Shown here: one piece after another, positions 1 to 10,700 of the stretch
Position numbering within the stretch: the stretch's first letter is position 1
Layout of the letters: every line of letters begins with the position of its first letter
Origin: Pseudoalteromonas rhizosphaerae
Lineage (GTDB): Bacteria; Pseudomonadota; Gammaproteobacteria; Enterobacterales; Alteromonadaceae
Direction: 5' to 3'
Assembly (NCBI RefSeq): GCF_902498845.1
Contig: NZ_CABVLM010000024.1
Location: forward strand, 1-35,141
Length of the DNA stretch: 35,141 nt
Notes under the pieces: model-generated
Database searches by the model: none
What the model saw: the letters and a program-made list of their open reading frames with translations, nothing else
Told to the model about the DNA's origin: nothing
Made by a program: the position numbers and the translations under genes

Positions 1-163
1 CTGGAGCGTTATCGATTGATGCGAAATCTTTAGCAACACCGCCGTATACTTTTGCAAGTACGTTAGTGATTGCTGCAGTTAGGGTAGTTTTACCGTGGTC
101 AACGTGGCCGATTGTACCTACGTTTACATGCGGTTTTACGCGTTCAAACTTTGCTTTTGCCAT
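1..163 (-). CDS. tuf: Elongation factor Tu, N-terminal part (runs off window)
   Basis: Delivers aminoacyl-tRNA to the ribosome as a GTP complex in the cytosol. Only the first 54 codons are present; the rest lies beyond the left edge. The translation starts MAKAKFERVKPHVNVGTIGH and carries the P-loop GHVDHGKTT at about residues 19-27, diagnostic of EF-Tu. The ATG is at 161-163 and a good AGGAA ribosome binding site lies just upstream on the minus strand. It follows fusA by 63 bases, as the last gene of the str operon (rpsL, rpsG, fusA, tuf). Many gammaproteobacteria have two tuf copies; this position corresponds to tufA, but the copy number cannot be seen here. Confidence 0.97.
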   Translation of the reverse strand, partial: MAKAKFERVKPHVNVGTIGHVDHGKTTLTAAITNVLAKVYGGVAKDFASIDNAP

Positions 164-191
164 CTTAAAAAATTCCTATAAAGAAATTAAA

Positions 192-216
192 GGTTCAGTC
201 CACTGTGGACCAAACC
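192..216 (-). other. Stem-loop between fusA and tuf
   Basis: On the minus strand this reads GGTTTGGTCCACAGTGGACTGAACC: a GTCCA/TGGAC stem with a CAG loop, extended outward by GGTT/AACC after small mismatches. It is followed by a weak T-rich run (TTTAATTTC). It may be a partial attenuator or an mRNA processing or stability element between fusA and tuf; the poor U-tract argues against a full terminator. Confidence 0.4.
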
Positions 217-226
217 GAGCTAAAAA

Positions 227-2341
227 TTACTTAACAGCGCGAGCTGTAATTATTGTGTCCGCAACATGTTTCGAGGCTTCAGCGTACTTCAAAAACTCCA
301 TAGAGTATGAGGCACGGCCTTGTGTTGCAGATCGTAGATCAGTAGCATAACCAAACATTTCAGAAAGCGGAACCTGGGCGTTAATTAATTTAAGTCCACC
401 TAGCGCATCTTCCATGCCTTCGATCATGCCGCGGCGACGGTTTAAGTCACCAACTACATCACCCATGTTTGCTTCAGGAGTGAGTACTTCAACCTTCATC
501 ATTGGCTCTAATAGTACAGGGTCTGCTTGTAGCGCACCTTGTTTCATTGCCAGTGAACCCGCTATTTTAAATGCCATTTCATTCGAATCTACATCATGGA
601 ATGAACCATCATATAAAGTCGCTTTCACACCAAGTAATGGGTAGCCTGCCAGCACACCTTGAGACATTTGCTCTTGGATGCCTTTGTCTACCGCAGGGAT
701 GTATTCTTTTGGAACGGAGCCACCTACGGTTTCATTAACGAACTCGTAAATTGGGGCTTCATCATCCGAAATATCCATCGGTTCAAGTTTAAGCCAGACA
801 TGACCATATTGACCACGTCCACCTGATTGACGTATGAATTTACCCTCAACTTTAACAGTTGAACGAATAGCTTCACGGTAAGAAACCTGCGGCTTACCAA
901 CGTTACATTCAACACTGAATTCACGTTTCATACGGTCGACAATGATATCAAGGTGAAGTTCACCCATACCAGAAATAATAGTCTGGCCTGATTCTTCGTC
1001 AGTTTGTACGCGAAAAGACGGATCTTCTGCCGCTAGTTTACCTAGCGCGATACCCATCTTATCTTGGTCAGCGATTGTGCGAGGCTCAACCGCAACAGAG
1101 ATAACTGGTTCAGGGAATTCCATACGCTCAAGCGTAATAATAGAATTCGGATCACACAGTGTTTCACCTGTTGTTACGTCTTTGAGACCAATAGCCGCCG
1201 CAATATCACCTGCGTAGACTTCTTTGATCTCTTCACGTGAGTTTGAATGCATCTGAACGATACGGCCAAGACGCTCACGCTTACATTTTACTGGGTTGTA
1301 TACCGCGTCACCCTGTTTAACAGTACCAGAGTAAACACGGAAGAAAGTTAAAGTACCAACGAACGGGTCTGTTGCAATCTTAAAAGCAAGTGCAGCAAAC
1401 GGTGCGTTGTCATTAGCTGGACGTTCTTCCTCAGTACCATCTTCAAGGATACCTTGAATTTGTTTCACTTGTGTTGGTGCAGGCATATATTCAATAACGC
1501 CATCAAGCACAGCTTGAACGCCTTTATTTTTAAATGCACTACCACATGTGACTGGGACGATTTCGTTAGCCAATGTACGCTGACGCAAAGCATTTTTAAT
1601 TTCTGCTTCGCTCAGGTCTTCACCTTCCAAATACTTATCCATTAGTTCTTCAGATGCTTCAGCGGCGCTTTCAACTAAGTTTGAGCGCCATTCTTCAGCT
1701 AAATCTTGAAGTTCTGCCGGTATTGCCTCATAGGTGAAAGTCATTCCCTGGTCTTCATCATTCCAGTTAATCATTTTCATTTTTATGAGGTCAATAACAC
1801 CTTTAAAGTCGTCTTCAGCGCCTACTGGTAGCTGAATTGGAACAGGCGTTGCTCCAAGACGAGATTTCACCTGGCCAACAACCGTTAAGAAGTCAGCGCC
1901 CGTGCGATCCATTTTATTTACGAAGATCATTCTCGGAACTTCGTATTTGTTCGCTTGACGCCAAACTGTCTCAGTTTGCGGCTGTACACCAGATGAAGCA
2001 CAAAGCACAACTACCGCACCATCAAGTACACGTAAAGAACGTTCTACTTCAATAGTGAAATCCACGTGCCCTGGAGTATCAATTATATTGATACGATGAG
2101 CGTCAAATTGCGCGTCCATCCCTTTCCAGAAACACGTTGTTGCAGCAGAAGTGATTGTGATACCACGCTCTTGTTCCTGCTCCATCCAGTCCATAGTTGC
2201 GGCGCCATCATGTACTTCACCGATCTTATGAGAAAGACCTGTGTAGAACAGAACACGTTCTGTTGTGGTGGTTTTGCCTGCATCTACGTGAGCAACAATA
2301 CCGATATTGCGGTAGCGCTCAAGTGGAGTTGTACGTGCCAT
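227..2341 (-). CDS. fusA: Elongation factor G
   Basis: GTPase that drives tRNA-mRNA translocation and, with ribosome recycling factor, ribosome disassembly. The 704-residue length matches the family. Visible motifs: P-loop AHVDAGKTTTTERVL near residue 17, switch I region ending in RGITITSAA, DTPGHVDF (G3, with the catalytic His), NKMD (G4) and GSAFKNKG (G5). Domain IV motifs such as RQSGGRGQYGHVW and the C-terminal GMIEGMEDALGG are intact. It sits 27 bases after rpsG and 63 before tuf in the str operon. The ATG at 2339-2341 follows an AGGATTTT-type ribosome binding site and the MARTTPLERYRNIGIVAHVD start is as expected. It is the housekeeping type, with no unusual insertions seen. Confidence 0.98.
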   Translation of the reverse strand: MARTTPLERYRNIGIVAHVDAGKTTTTERVLFYTGLSHKIGEVHDGAATMDWMEQEQERGITITSAATTCFWKGMDAQFDAHRINIIDTPGHVDFTIEVERSLRVLDGAVVVLCASSGVQPQTETVWRQANKYEVPRMIFVNKMDRTGADFLTVVGQVKSRLGATPVPIQLPVGAEDDFKGVIDLIKMKMINWNDEDQGMTFTYEAIPAELQDLAEEWRSNLVESAAEASEELMDKYLEGEDLSEAEIKNALRQRTLANEIVPVTCGSAFKNKGVQAVLDGVIEYMPAPTQVKQIQGILEDGTEEERPANDNAPFAALAFKIATDPFVGTLTFFRVYSGTVKQGDAVYNPVKCKRERLGRIVQMHSNSREEIKEVYAGDIAAAIGLKDVTTGETLCDPNSIITLERMEFPEPVISVAVEPRTIADQDKMGIALGKLAAEDPSFRVQTDEESGQTIISGMGELHLDIIVDRMKREFSVECNVGKPQVSYREAIRSTVKVEGKFIRQSGGRGQYGHVWLKLEPMDISDDEAPIYEFVNETVGGSVPKEYIPAVDKGIQEQMSQGVLAGYPLLGVKATLYDGSFHDVDSNEMAFKIAGSLAMKQGALQADPVLLEPMMKVEVLTPEANMGDVVGDLNRRRGMIEGMEDALGGLKLINAQVPLSEMFGYATDLRSATQGRASYSMEFLKYAEASKHVADTIITARAVK

Positions 2342-2368
2342 AAAATCCTCTTAAAGGTTAAGGACAGA

Positions 2369-2839
2369 TTACCAACGGTAATGTGCGAATGCTTTATTCG
2401 CTTCAGCCATACGGTGAACGTCTTCACGTTTCTTAACCGCAGTGCCTTTGTTGTCAGAAGCGTCAACAAGTTCTTGAGCTAAACGTAAGCCCATAGATTT
2501 CTCGCCACGCTTACGTGCAGCGTCTACTAACCAACGCATACCTAATGCGTTGCGACGTACTGGACGTACTTCTACTGGTACTTGATACGTTGAACCACCA
2601 ACACGGCGAGATTTAACCTCAACCTGTGGACGGATGTTTTCAAGTGCAGTTTCAAAGATTTCAAGGTGCGATTTGCCTGATTTCTCAGCAGCCACATCTA
2701 GCGCACCGTAAACGATTTTTTCAGCAGTAGATTTCTTGCCGTCTAACATTACGATGTTAACGAATTTTGCAAGAAGTTCCGATCCGAACTTAGGATCTGG
2801 AAGAATTTTACGTTGACCTATTACGCGTCTTCTAGGCAT
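2369..2839 (-). CDS. rpsG: 30S ribosomal protein S7
   Basis: Primary binder of the 3' major domain of 16S rRNA; nucleates the head of the 30S subunit. The 156 residues beginning MPRRRVIGQRKILPDPKFGS match the usual bacterial length (as in E. coli B; K-12 has a C-terminal extension). The ATG at 2837-2839 is preceded by GGAGATACAAA. In E. coli S7 represses its own operon by binding the rpsL-rpsG intercistronic RNA. Here that spacer is 97 bases and could hold such a site, but I could not confirm the fold by eye. Confidence 0.98.
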   Translation of the reverse strand: MPRRRVIGQRKILPDPKFGSELLAKFVNIVMLDGKKSTAEKIVYGALDVAAEKSGKSHLEIFETALENIRPQVEVKSRRVGGSTYQVPVEVRPVRRNALGMRWLVDAARKRGEKSMGLRLAQELVDASDNKGTAVKKREDVHRMAEANKAFAHYRW

Positions 2840-2936
2840 TTTGTATCTCCGGTTTATTCAGGTTTGCTCTTTCGAGTCAATCACCCAAAACAATAATTAA
2901 AAATATTTAGTGCTTGGCCTTACTAACGGAATACAA

Positions 2937-3311
2937 TTAGCCTTTAGGGCGTTTTGCACCGTATTTAGAACGAGCTTGACGACGGTCGCTAACGCCTGCA
3001 CAGTCAAGTGCACCACGAACAGTGTGAAAACGCACACCTGGTAAATCTTTAACACGACCACCACGGATTAGGATTACACTATGCTCTTGAAGGTTATGAC
3101 CTTCACCACCAATGTATGAAGTTACTTCGAAACCGTTAGTTAAACGTACACGAGCTACTTTACGTAACGCCGAGTTTGGTTTCTTAGGTGTAGTTGTATA
3201 TACGCGAGTACATACACCGCGCTTTTGCGGACACGCTTTAAGCGCAGCTGAGTTACTTTTCGTAACCTTGCTACGACGTGGCTTACGCACTAGCTGGTTA
3301 ATAGTTGCCAT
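2937..3311 (-). CDS. rpsL: 30S ribosomal protein S12
   Basis: Decoding-centre protein of the small subunit. Its 124 residues start MATINQLVRKPRRSKVTKSN and contain the TPKKPNSALRK loop. Lys43 and Lys88, where substitutions give streptomycin resistance, are both the wild-type lysine, and Asp89 (the site of methylthiolation in E. coli) is present. This is the first gene of the str operon; its own promoter lies at 3411-3439, so it need not depend on read-through from rpoC. The start ATG at 3309-3311 has a GGAGC ribosome binding site upstream. Confidence 0.98.
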   Translation of the reverse strand: MATINQLVRKPRRSKVTKSNSAALKACPQKRGVCTRVYTTTPKKPNSALRKVARVRLTNGFEVTSYIGGEGHNLQEHSVILIRGGRVKDLPGVRFHTVRGALDCAGVSDRRQARSKYGAKRPKG

Positions 3312-3343
3312 TTAAATAGCTCCTGAAATTAAAATTACTACTG

Positions 3344-3410
3344 AAAAAATAAAAAAATCCGCCCTTTATTTACAAGCTCGTACCAAACGTGCAGGTAAAT
3401 GGGTGGCGGA
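3344..3410 (-). terminator. Hairpin plus U-tract in rpoC-rpsL spacer
   Basis: On the minus strand TCCGCC (3405-3410) pairs with GGCGGA (3358-3363). Inside this ATTTAC pairs with GTAAAT, and a smaller GC/CG stem lies in the loop. The 3' arm runs directly into seven T, one A and six T (3344-3357). This is a strong intrinsic terminator for transcripts coming from rpoC. The outer 5' arm is immediately downstream of the -10 box of the str promoter, so transcripts started there would probably lack most of it. Confidence 0.75.
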
Positions 3411-3439
3411 ATTTTAATGAGCAAAGATTGAGCTGTCAA
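3411..3439 (-). promoter_or_regulatory. str operon promoter (for rpsL-rpsG-fusA-tuf)
   Basis: On the minus strand there is a perfect TTGACA (-35, plus-strand 3434-3439), a 17-base spacer and TAAAAT (-10, 3411-3416), about 100 bases before rpsL. The expected start near 3404 leaves a leader of about 90 bases. The boxes and spacing fit a strong sigma-70 promoter, as expected for ribosomal genes. Confidence 0.8.
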
Positions 3440-3451
3440 CCTAAACCGTTA

Positions 3452-3476
3452 GCAAGGCAGTAGATAACTGCCTTGC
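3452..3476 (-). terminator. Perfect hairpin downstream of rpoC
   Basis: GCAAGGCAGT and its exact complement form a 10-bp stem around a 5-base loop, starting 30 bases past the rpoC stop. On the minus strand no T-run follows (TAACGG), so it may be a weak or factor-assisted terminator, or a barrier that protects the 3' end of the rpoBC mRNA. The stronger terminator lies further down at 3344-3410. Confidence 0.5.
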
Positions 3477-3505
3477 AAAAACCTAATCTATTGATTAAGT
3501 TAGAT

Positions 3506-6500
3506 TTATTGATTTCCAGATAAATCCGCGTTTAAAGCATCAGTTAGCGCTTGAGTTGCCTCTTCTGCACTTACTGTTTGCTCTTCAACTACAACTTTGC
3601 TCTGCTTACGACGAGCCATACGTTCTTGATGATACGCAAAACCGGTACCGGCTGGGATCAAACGACCCACAATTACGTTTTCTTTCAGACCGCGAAGTTC
3701 ATCGCTCTTACCATTTACAGCGGCTTCAGTTAGGACACGAGTTGTCTCCTGGAACGAGGCTGCCGAGATGAAAGATTCTGTGGCTAGTGATGCTTTAGTG
3801 ATACCCATTAATTGGATTTCATATTTAGCAGGTAACTTGCCTTGAGCTTCTAAGTCGCGGTTTGCGATATTAACGCGTGCCACTTCAATTTGCTCACCGG
3901 CTAAGAATTCACTATGGCCGCCGTCAAGGATCGTACACTTACGGATCATTTGACGGATAATTGTTTCAATGTGCTTGTCATTGATCTTAACGCCTTGCAA
4001 ACGGTAAACCTCTTGCACTTCGTTAACGATATAGTTAGCAACATGAGTCACACCACGTAGGCGTAAGATGTCATGTGGTGATTCAGGACCATCGGCGATA
4101 ACTTCACCTTTAGACACTTGCTCACCCTCAAACACGTTAAGTTGACGCCACTTAGGGATCATTTCTTCGTAATGATCGCCTTCAGCTGGCGTAATAACTA
4201 AACGCTTCTTACCTTTAGTCTCTTTACCGAAGCTAATCGTACCGGTGATCTCAGCTAAGATAGCTGGCTCTTTCGGTTTACGCGCTTCAAATAAGTCGGC
4301 TACGCGTGGTAGACCACCCGTGATATCACGAGTTTTCGAACCTTCCTGCGGAATACGTGCTAACACGTCACCTGGGTTTGCCGTTACACCGTCTGTTACT
4401 TCAATCGTAGTGTATGAAGGAAGACGAGTTTCTTGCAGACCGCGCTCTTCACTTTCGATGATAAGCTTCGGCTCTTTCGCATTTATCTTAGCAAGATCTT
4501 TAACAACTACACGGGTTAAACCAGTTAGTTCATCAGTCTGTGCTTCAGTGTTTGAGTCATCGATATCGCTGAACGATACTTTTGACTTATGCTCAAGAAC
4601 GATTGGGTGACTATGCGGGTCCCAAGTAGCAACGATGTCATTACCTTGAACTTCCGTATTGTCTTGTACTGTTAATACCGCACCGTAAGGTACTTTATAA
4701 CGCTCTTTCTCACGACCATGGCTATCGATGATAGTGATTTCAGTAGAACGAGAGGTAATAACAATCTTACCGTCAGTGTTTAATACATATTTTGCGTTAT
4801 GAAGCTTCAATGTACCGTTAGTTTTAACTTGTACATTGTTTTCAGCAGACGCTCTTGATGCTGCACCACCGATGTGGAAAGTACGCATCGTAAGCTGTGT
4901 ACCCGGCTCACCGATTGATTGTGCCGCGATAACACCTACTGATTCACCCGCGTTGATGATATGACCACGTGCAAGGTCACGACCGTAACACTTAGCACAT
5001 ACACCAAAGTCGTTATCACAGGTGATAACTGAACGTACGCGAACTTCATCTACTGAGTGCTCTTCTAAAAGATCACACAGTTTTTCGTCAAGCATGATAT
5101 TACGCTCTACTAGTACTGTATTAGTACCAGGGATCACAATATCTTCAGCAACAACACGACCAAGTACACGTTCGCGAAGTGCTTCTACAACGTCACCACC
5201 TTCAATAAGCGGTTTCATTGTTAAGCCATCTTCTGTGCCACAATCGTCTTCGTTGATTACCAAATCTTGTGCAACGTCTACTAGACGACGCGTTAGGTAA
5301 CCCGAGTTCGCTGTTTTCAGTGCTGTATCGGCAAGACCTTTACGCGCACCATGCGTTGAGATGAAGTACTGAAGTACGTTTAGACCTTCACGGAAGTTAG
5401 CGGTGATTGGCGTCTCGATGATTGAACCATCTGGACGTGCCATTAGACCACGCATACCTGCTAGCTGACGGATCTGAGCGGCACTACCACGAGCACCAGA
5501 GTCGGCCATCATAAACACTGAGTTAAATGACGGTTGCTCTTCTTCTTCACCTTGGGCATTGATAACCGTGTCTTTTGACAAGTTGGCCATCATTTCACGT
5601 GATAAGTTTTCATTTACACGTGACCAGATATCGATAACTTTATTGTACTTTTCACCAGCCGTTACAAGACCTGATTGGAATTGTTGGTTGATTTCAGTTA
5701 CTTCAGCTTCAGCTGCTTCGATAATTGATGCTTTGATCGGTGGGATAACTAAGTCATCGATACCGATTGAAACACCTGACTTCATTGCGTAGTGGAAACC
5801 GGTATACATAACTTGGTCAGCAAAGATAACTGTATCTTTAAGACCAAGACGACGGTAACACTCGTTTAATAAGCCAGAAATTTGTTTCTTACCTAGGGCC
5901 TGATTGATTGACGAAAACGGCATGCCTTTTGGTAAAATAAGAGACAAAATTGCACGACCAACAGTTGTATCGATAACAGTTACAGTGTCTTCTACTACAC
6001 CATTTTCGTTTTTAACTGATTCGCTAATACGTACTTTCACGCGAGCGTGAAGGTCTGCATTACCGCTGCGGTATGCTTTTTCTGCTTCTTTTGGATCTTT
6101 TAAGATCGCGCCTTCGCCTTTCGCGTTGATGCGGTCACGGGTCATATAATATAGACCCAATACAACGTCCTGTGATGGAACGATGATTGGCTCACCATTC
6201 GCAGGAGATAGGATGTTGTTTGTTGACATCATCAATGCACGAGCTTCAAGCTGCGCTTCAATCGTTAGCGGTACGTGTACCGCCATTTGGTCACCATCGA
6301 AGTCGGCGTTGTAGGCCGCACATACTAATGGATGCAAATGGATTGCTTTACCTTCGATAAGCACAGGTTCAAACGCTTGGATACCCAAACGGTGAAGTGT
6401 TGGTGCACGGTTAAGTAATACTGGATGTTCACGAATTACTTCGTCTAATACATCCCATACTTCCGGAACTTCACGCTCTACCATTTTCTTAGCAGCTTTG

Positions 6501-7681
6501 ATTGTCGTAGCCATGCCGCGACGCTCTAGTTTGCCATAGATAAATGGTTTGAATAGCTCAAGTGCCATCTTCTTAGGAAGACCACATTGGTGAAGCTTAA
6601 GTGTAGGACCAACTGTGATTACAGAACGGCCTGAATAATCTACACGCTTACCAAGTAAGTTCTGACGGAAACGACCTTGCTTACCCTTGATCATATCAGC
6701 AAGAGATTTAAGCGGACGCTTGTTAGAACCTGTAATTGCACGACCACGACGACCGTTATCAAGTAACGCATCAACCGCTTCTTGTAACATACGTTTTTCG
6801 TTGCGTACGATAATATCCGGTGCAGCTAAATCTAGTAGACGTTTAAGACGGTTATTACGGTTAATAACACGACGGTAAAGGTCATTTAGATCAGAAGTCG
6901 CAAAACGGCCACCATCAAGTGGTACTAATGGACGTAGATCAGGTGGCAATACTGGCAGTACTGTCATGATCATCCACTCAGGGTTATTACCTGACTGGTG
7001 GAACGATTCCATTAATTTAAGACGTTTAGTGATCTTCTTACGCTTAGTTTCAGAGTTAATTGTTGGTAACTCTTCACGCATTTCAGCAATTAATTGCGCA
7101 AGATCGAGTTCACGAAGCAAGTCTAATACTGCTTCAGCACCCATCTTCGCTTCAAACTCATCACCGTGCTCTTCTAGTGCATCTAGGTATTCTTCTTCAC
7201 CTAATAGCTGACTACGCTCAAGCGTCGTCATGCCAGGCTCAGTTACTACGAATGATTCGAAGTAAAGAACACGTTCAATATCACGAAGCGTCATATCAAG
7301 CATTAAGCCGATACGTGACGGTAATGATTTTAAAAACCATATATGTGCAACTGGGCTCGCAAGGTCGATGTGACCCATACGATCGCGACGCACTTTAGTG
7401 AGTGTTACTTCAACGCCACACTTTTCACAGATCACACCACGGTGTTTAAGACGCTTATATTTACCACATAAGCATTCATAATCTTTCACTGGACCGAAAA
7501 TACGGGCACAGAATAAGCCATCGCGCTCAGGCTTGAAAGTACGGTAGTTAATAGTCTCAGGTTTCTTTACTTCACCGTATGACCATGAACGAACCATGTC
7601 TGGTGAAGCAAGACCAATGCGAATTGCATCGAATTCTTCGGTCTTATTTTGTTGCTTCAGAAACTTAAGTAAGTCTTTCAC
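3506..7681 (-). CDS. rpoC: RNA polymerase subunit beta'
   Basis: Catalytic subunit of RNA polymerase. The 1391 residues compare with 1407 in E. coli. It begins MKDLLKFLKQQNKTEEFDAI; the start codon is GTG (7679-7681), as in E. coli, with a GGAGAG ribosome binding site. Visible landmarks: the N-terminal zinc site (CLCGKYKRLKHRGVICEKC), the active-site Mg motif NADFDGDQM, the second zinc site (CDNDFGVCAKCYGRDL) and the trigger-loop/bridge-helix region with GARGSAAQIRQLAGMRGLM. It follows rpoB by 103 bases and is the last gene of the rplJL-rpoBC transcription unit. The C-terminus is slightly shorter than in enterobacteria; nothing else is odd. Confidence 0.99.
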   Translation of the reverse strand: MKDLLKFLKQQNKTEEFDAIRIGLASPDMVRSWSYGEVKKPETINYRTFKPERDGLFCARIFGPVKDYECLCGKYKRLKHRGVICEKCGVEVTLTKVRRDRMGHIDLASPVAHIWFLKSLPSRIGLMLDMTLRDIERVLYFESFVVTEPGMTTLERSQLLGEEEYLDALEEHGDEFEAKMGAEAVLDLLRELDLAQLIAEMREELPTINSETKRKKITKRLKLMESFHQSGNNPEWMIMTVLPVLPPDLRPLVPLDGGRFATSDLNDLYRRVINRNNRLKRLLDLAAPDIIVRNEKRMLQEAVDALLDNGRRGRAITGSNKRPLKSLADMIKGKQGRFRQNLLGKRVDYSGRSVITVGPTLKLHQCGLPKKMALELFKPFIYGKLERRGMATTIKAAKKMVEREVPEVWDVLDEVIREHPVLLNRAPTLHRLGIQAFEPVLIEGKAIHLHPLVCAAYNADFDGDQMAVHVPLTIEAQLEARALMMSTNNILSPANGEPIIVPSQDVVLGLYYMTRDRINAKGEGAILKDPKEAEKAYRSGNADLHARVKVRISESVKNENGVVEDTVTVIDTTVGRAILSLILPKGMPFSSINQALGKKQISGLLNECYRRLGLKDTVIFADQVMYTGFHYAMKSGVSIGIDDLVIPPIKASIIEAAEAEVTEINQQFQSGLVTAGEKYNKVIDIWSRVNENLSREMMANLSKDTVINAQGEEEEQPSFNSVFMMADSGARGSAAQIRQLAGMRGLMARPDGSIIETPITANFREGLNVLQYFISTHGARKGLADTALKTANSGYLTRRLVDVAQDLVINEDDCGTEDGLTMKPLIEGGDVVEALRERVLGRVVAEDIVIPGTNTVLVERNIMLDEKLCDLLEEHSVDEVRVRSVITCDNDFGVCAKCYGRDLARGHIINAGESVGVIAAQSIGEPGTQLTMRTFHIGGAASRASAENNVQVKTNGTLKLHNAKYVLNTDGKIVITSRSTEITIIDSHGREKERYKVPYGAVLTVQDNTEVQGNDIVATWDPHSHPIVLEHKSKVSFSDIDDSNTEAQTDELTGLTRVVVKDLAKINAKEPKLIIESEERGLQETRLPSYTTIEVTDGVTANPGDVLARIPQEGSKTRDITGGLPRVADLFEARKPKEPAILAEITGTISFGKETKGKKRLVITPAEGDHYEEMIPKWRQLNVFEGEQVSKGEVIADGPESPHDILRLRGVTHVANYIVNEVQEVYRLQGVKINDKHIETIIRQMIRKCTILDGGHSEFLAGEQIEVARVNIANRDLEAQGKLPAKYEIQLMGITKASLATESFISAASFQETTRVLTEAAVNGKSDELRGLKENVIVGRLIPAGTGFAYHQERMARRKQSKVVVEEQTVSAEEATQALTDALNADLSGNQ

Positions 7682-7784
7682 CTTAGCTCTCCTGTCGGAG
7701 TTAATCTTGAGGACGGATGATTTCGTCCCTACATTCTATTCGGCCGTAACAGATGCTGCAGGCTAGCTGCAGCATCTAATTGGC

Positions 7785-10700
7785 TTAATTTTCTTCCAAC
7801 TCGATGTTGATACCCAGTGAGCGGATTTCTTTCAACAATACGTTGAACGATTCTGGCATACCTGGTTCCATTTTATGGTTACCATCAACGATGTTTTTAT
7901 ACATCTTAGTACGACCGTTCACGTCATCCGATTTCACTGTTAACATTTCTTGTAACGTGTAAGCGGCACCGTATGCTTCTAGTGCCCATACTTCCATCTC
8001 ACCGAAACGCTGGCCACCGAACTGTGCTTTACCACCCAGCGGCTGCTGAGTAACAAGGCTATAAGAACCAGTAGAACGCGCATGCATTTTGTCATCAACT
8101 AAGTGATTCAGTTTCAGCATGTACATGTAACCAACAGTTACTTGACGTTCAAACTGATCGCCAGTACGGCCATCATAAAGTGTAACCTGACCACTACGAG
8201 GGTAGCCAGCTAGCTCAAGCATGTCTTTGATTTCGCTTTCTTTCGCGCCATCAAATGCAGGAGTAGCTATTGGTAAACCACCTTTTAAGTTTTCAGCCAA
8301 ACGACGAATTTCGTCATCTGTGAAGCTAGCAATGTCTACGAACTGGCGAGATTCACCAATTTCGTATGCTTGCTTGATGAAGTCACGTAGCTCATGAAGC
8401 TCACGTTGTTCTTTCATCATTTCTTCAATACGCTCACCAATACCACGAGCAGCTAGACCCATATGTGTTTCAAGGATCTGACCGATGTTCATACGTGATG
8501 GTACACCCAGCGGGTTAAGTACGATATCAACAGTACGACCTTTATCATCGTATGGCATATCTTCTACTGGTACGATAGTCGAGATAACACCTTTGTTACC
8601 GTGACGACCCGCCATTTTATCACCTGGTTGGATACGACGTTTAACAGCTAGGTATACTTTAACAATCTTAAGTACGCCTGGTGCTAAGTCATCACCTTGG
8701 GTAATTTTACGACGTTTGTTTTCAAACTTTTTATCGTATTCAGCTTTTAGCTCATCGTACTGGGCTGCTAGTTGCTCAAGTTCAGCTTGCTTATCTTCTT
8801 CAGCAAGACTTTGAGTTAGTAGCTTCTCAGCATTCAATGACGCTAATCTATCTTCATCTTGACCGGCTGCGATAAGTAACTTACGAGCACGATCTAACAC
8901 GCCTGCTTCAAGAATACGGAATTCTTCGTTAAAGTCTTTTTTCGCGTCACGAAGTTGCATTTCTTCAACTTCTAGCGCGCGCTTGTCTTTTTCAACACCA
9001 TCACGGGTGAAGACTTGCACGTCAATTACAGTACCTGTTACAGAGTTTGGTACACGTAATGAGCTGTCTTTAACGTCAGACGCTTTCTCACCAAAGATAG
9101 CTCGTAGTAGCTTCTCTTCAGGAGTTAATTGCGTTTCGCCTTTCGGAGTCACTTTACCTACTAGGATATCGCCGCCTTTAACTTCAGCACCGATATAAAC
9201 AACACCTGATTCATCAAGCTTGCCTAGTGCAGATTCACCCACATTCGGGATATCTGCAGTGATCTCTTCAGGACCTAACTTAGTATCACGGGCAACACAC
9301 TGTAGTTCTTGAATATGGATAGTCGTTAGACGATCTTCTTCAACTACGCGCTCTGATAGTAAGATTGAATCCTCGAAGTTATAACCGTTCCATGGCATGA
9401 ATGCCACGCGCAAGTTTTGACCAAGGGCTAAGTCACCTAAGTCAGTCGAAGGACCATCTGCTAACACGTCACCACGAGTAACCGGTTCGCCAACCATACA
9501 AGTTGGTTTTTGGTTAATACATGTGTTTTGGTTAGAACGTGTGTATTTGGTTAAGTTGTAGATGTCGATGCCCGCTTCACCAGGGATGCGCTCTTCTTCA
9601 TGCACATTAACAACGATGCGACTTGCGTCAGCATACATTACTTCACCACCACGTTTAGCAACAATCGTTACACCAGAATCTTTCGCTAGTGTTAACTCAA
9701 TACCAGTACCTACTAACGGTTTGTCCGCTTTCAATGTTGGTACTGCTTGACGTTGCATGTTTGAACCCATCAATGCACGGTTAGCATCATCGTGTTCTAG
9801 GAACGGGATAAGTGCTGCCGCTACAGAGATCACCTGTTGTGGTGATACATCCATATATTGCTGGTCCATGCGACCCATAAAGGTAGATTCACCTTTGTGA
9901 CGACATGGGATTAATTCATCAACAAACTCATTGGTTTCAGTTAAGTTTGAGTTCGCCTGTGCGATAACAAACTGACCTTCTTCAATGGCTGATAAGTAAT
10001 CAACTTCATCAGTTACTACACCGTCTACCACTTTGCGGTAAGGTGTTTCTAAGAAACCATAGTCATTGGTACGTGCGTACGTAGACAATGAGTTAATTAG
10101 ACCGATGTTTGGACCCTCAGGAGTCTCGATTGGACATACGCGACCATAGTGAGTTACGTGAACGTCACGTACTTCAAAGCCAGCGCGTTCACGTGTAAGA
10201 CCGCCCGGCCCTAATGCAGAAATACGACGTTTGTGTGTCACTTCTGATAGCGGGTTATTTTGGTCCATGAACTGTGATAACTGAGACGAACCAAAGAACT
10301 CTTTAACTGCTGCCGAAATAGGCTTAGCGTTAATAAGATCTTGTGGCATGATCGCATCTAGGTCACCTAAGCTTAAACGCTCACGTACCGCACGCTCTAC
10401 ACGTACTAAACCTACACGGAACTGATTCTCAGCCATTTCGCCAACACTACGAATACGACGGTTGCCTAAGTGGTCGATATCATCAACATCGCCTTGACCG
10501 TTACGAATAGAAATTAATACTTTCATAACAGACACGATGTCTTCTTTGCTTAATGTGCCTGGGCCTGTGTCAGTGTCATAACCAACACGGCTATTGAACT
10601 TCATACGACCTACAGTAGATAAGTCATAACGTTCTTCAGAGAAGAACAAGTTCTCAAATAAGGCTTCAGCCGCGTCTTTCGTCGGTGGCTCGCCTGGGCG

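Noticed and set aside
7060..7398. 112-codon frame on the plus strand within rpoC
   Set aside because: It is a shadow of the highly conserved rpoC gene, as are the other plus-strand frames within fusA, rpoB and the ribosomal genes.
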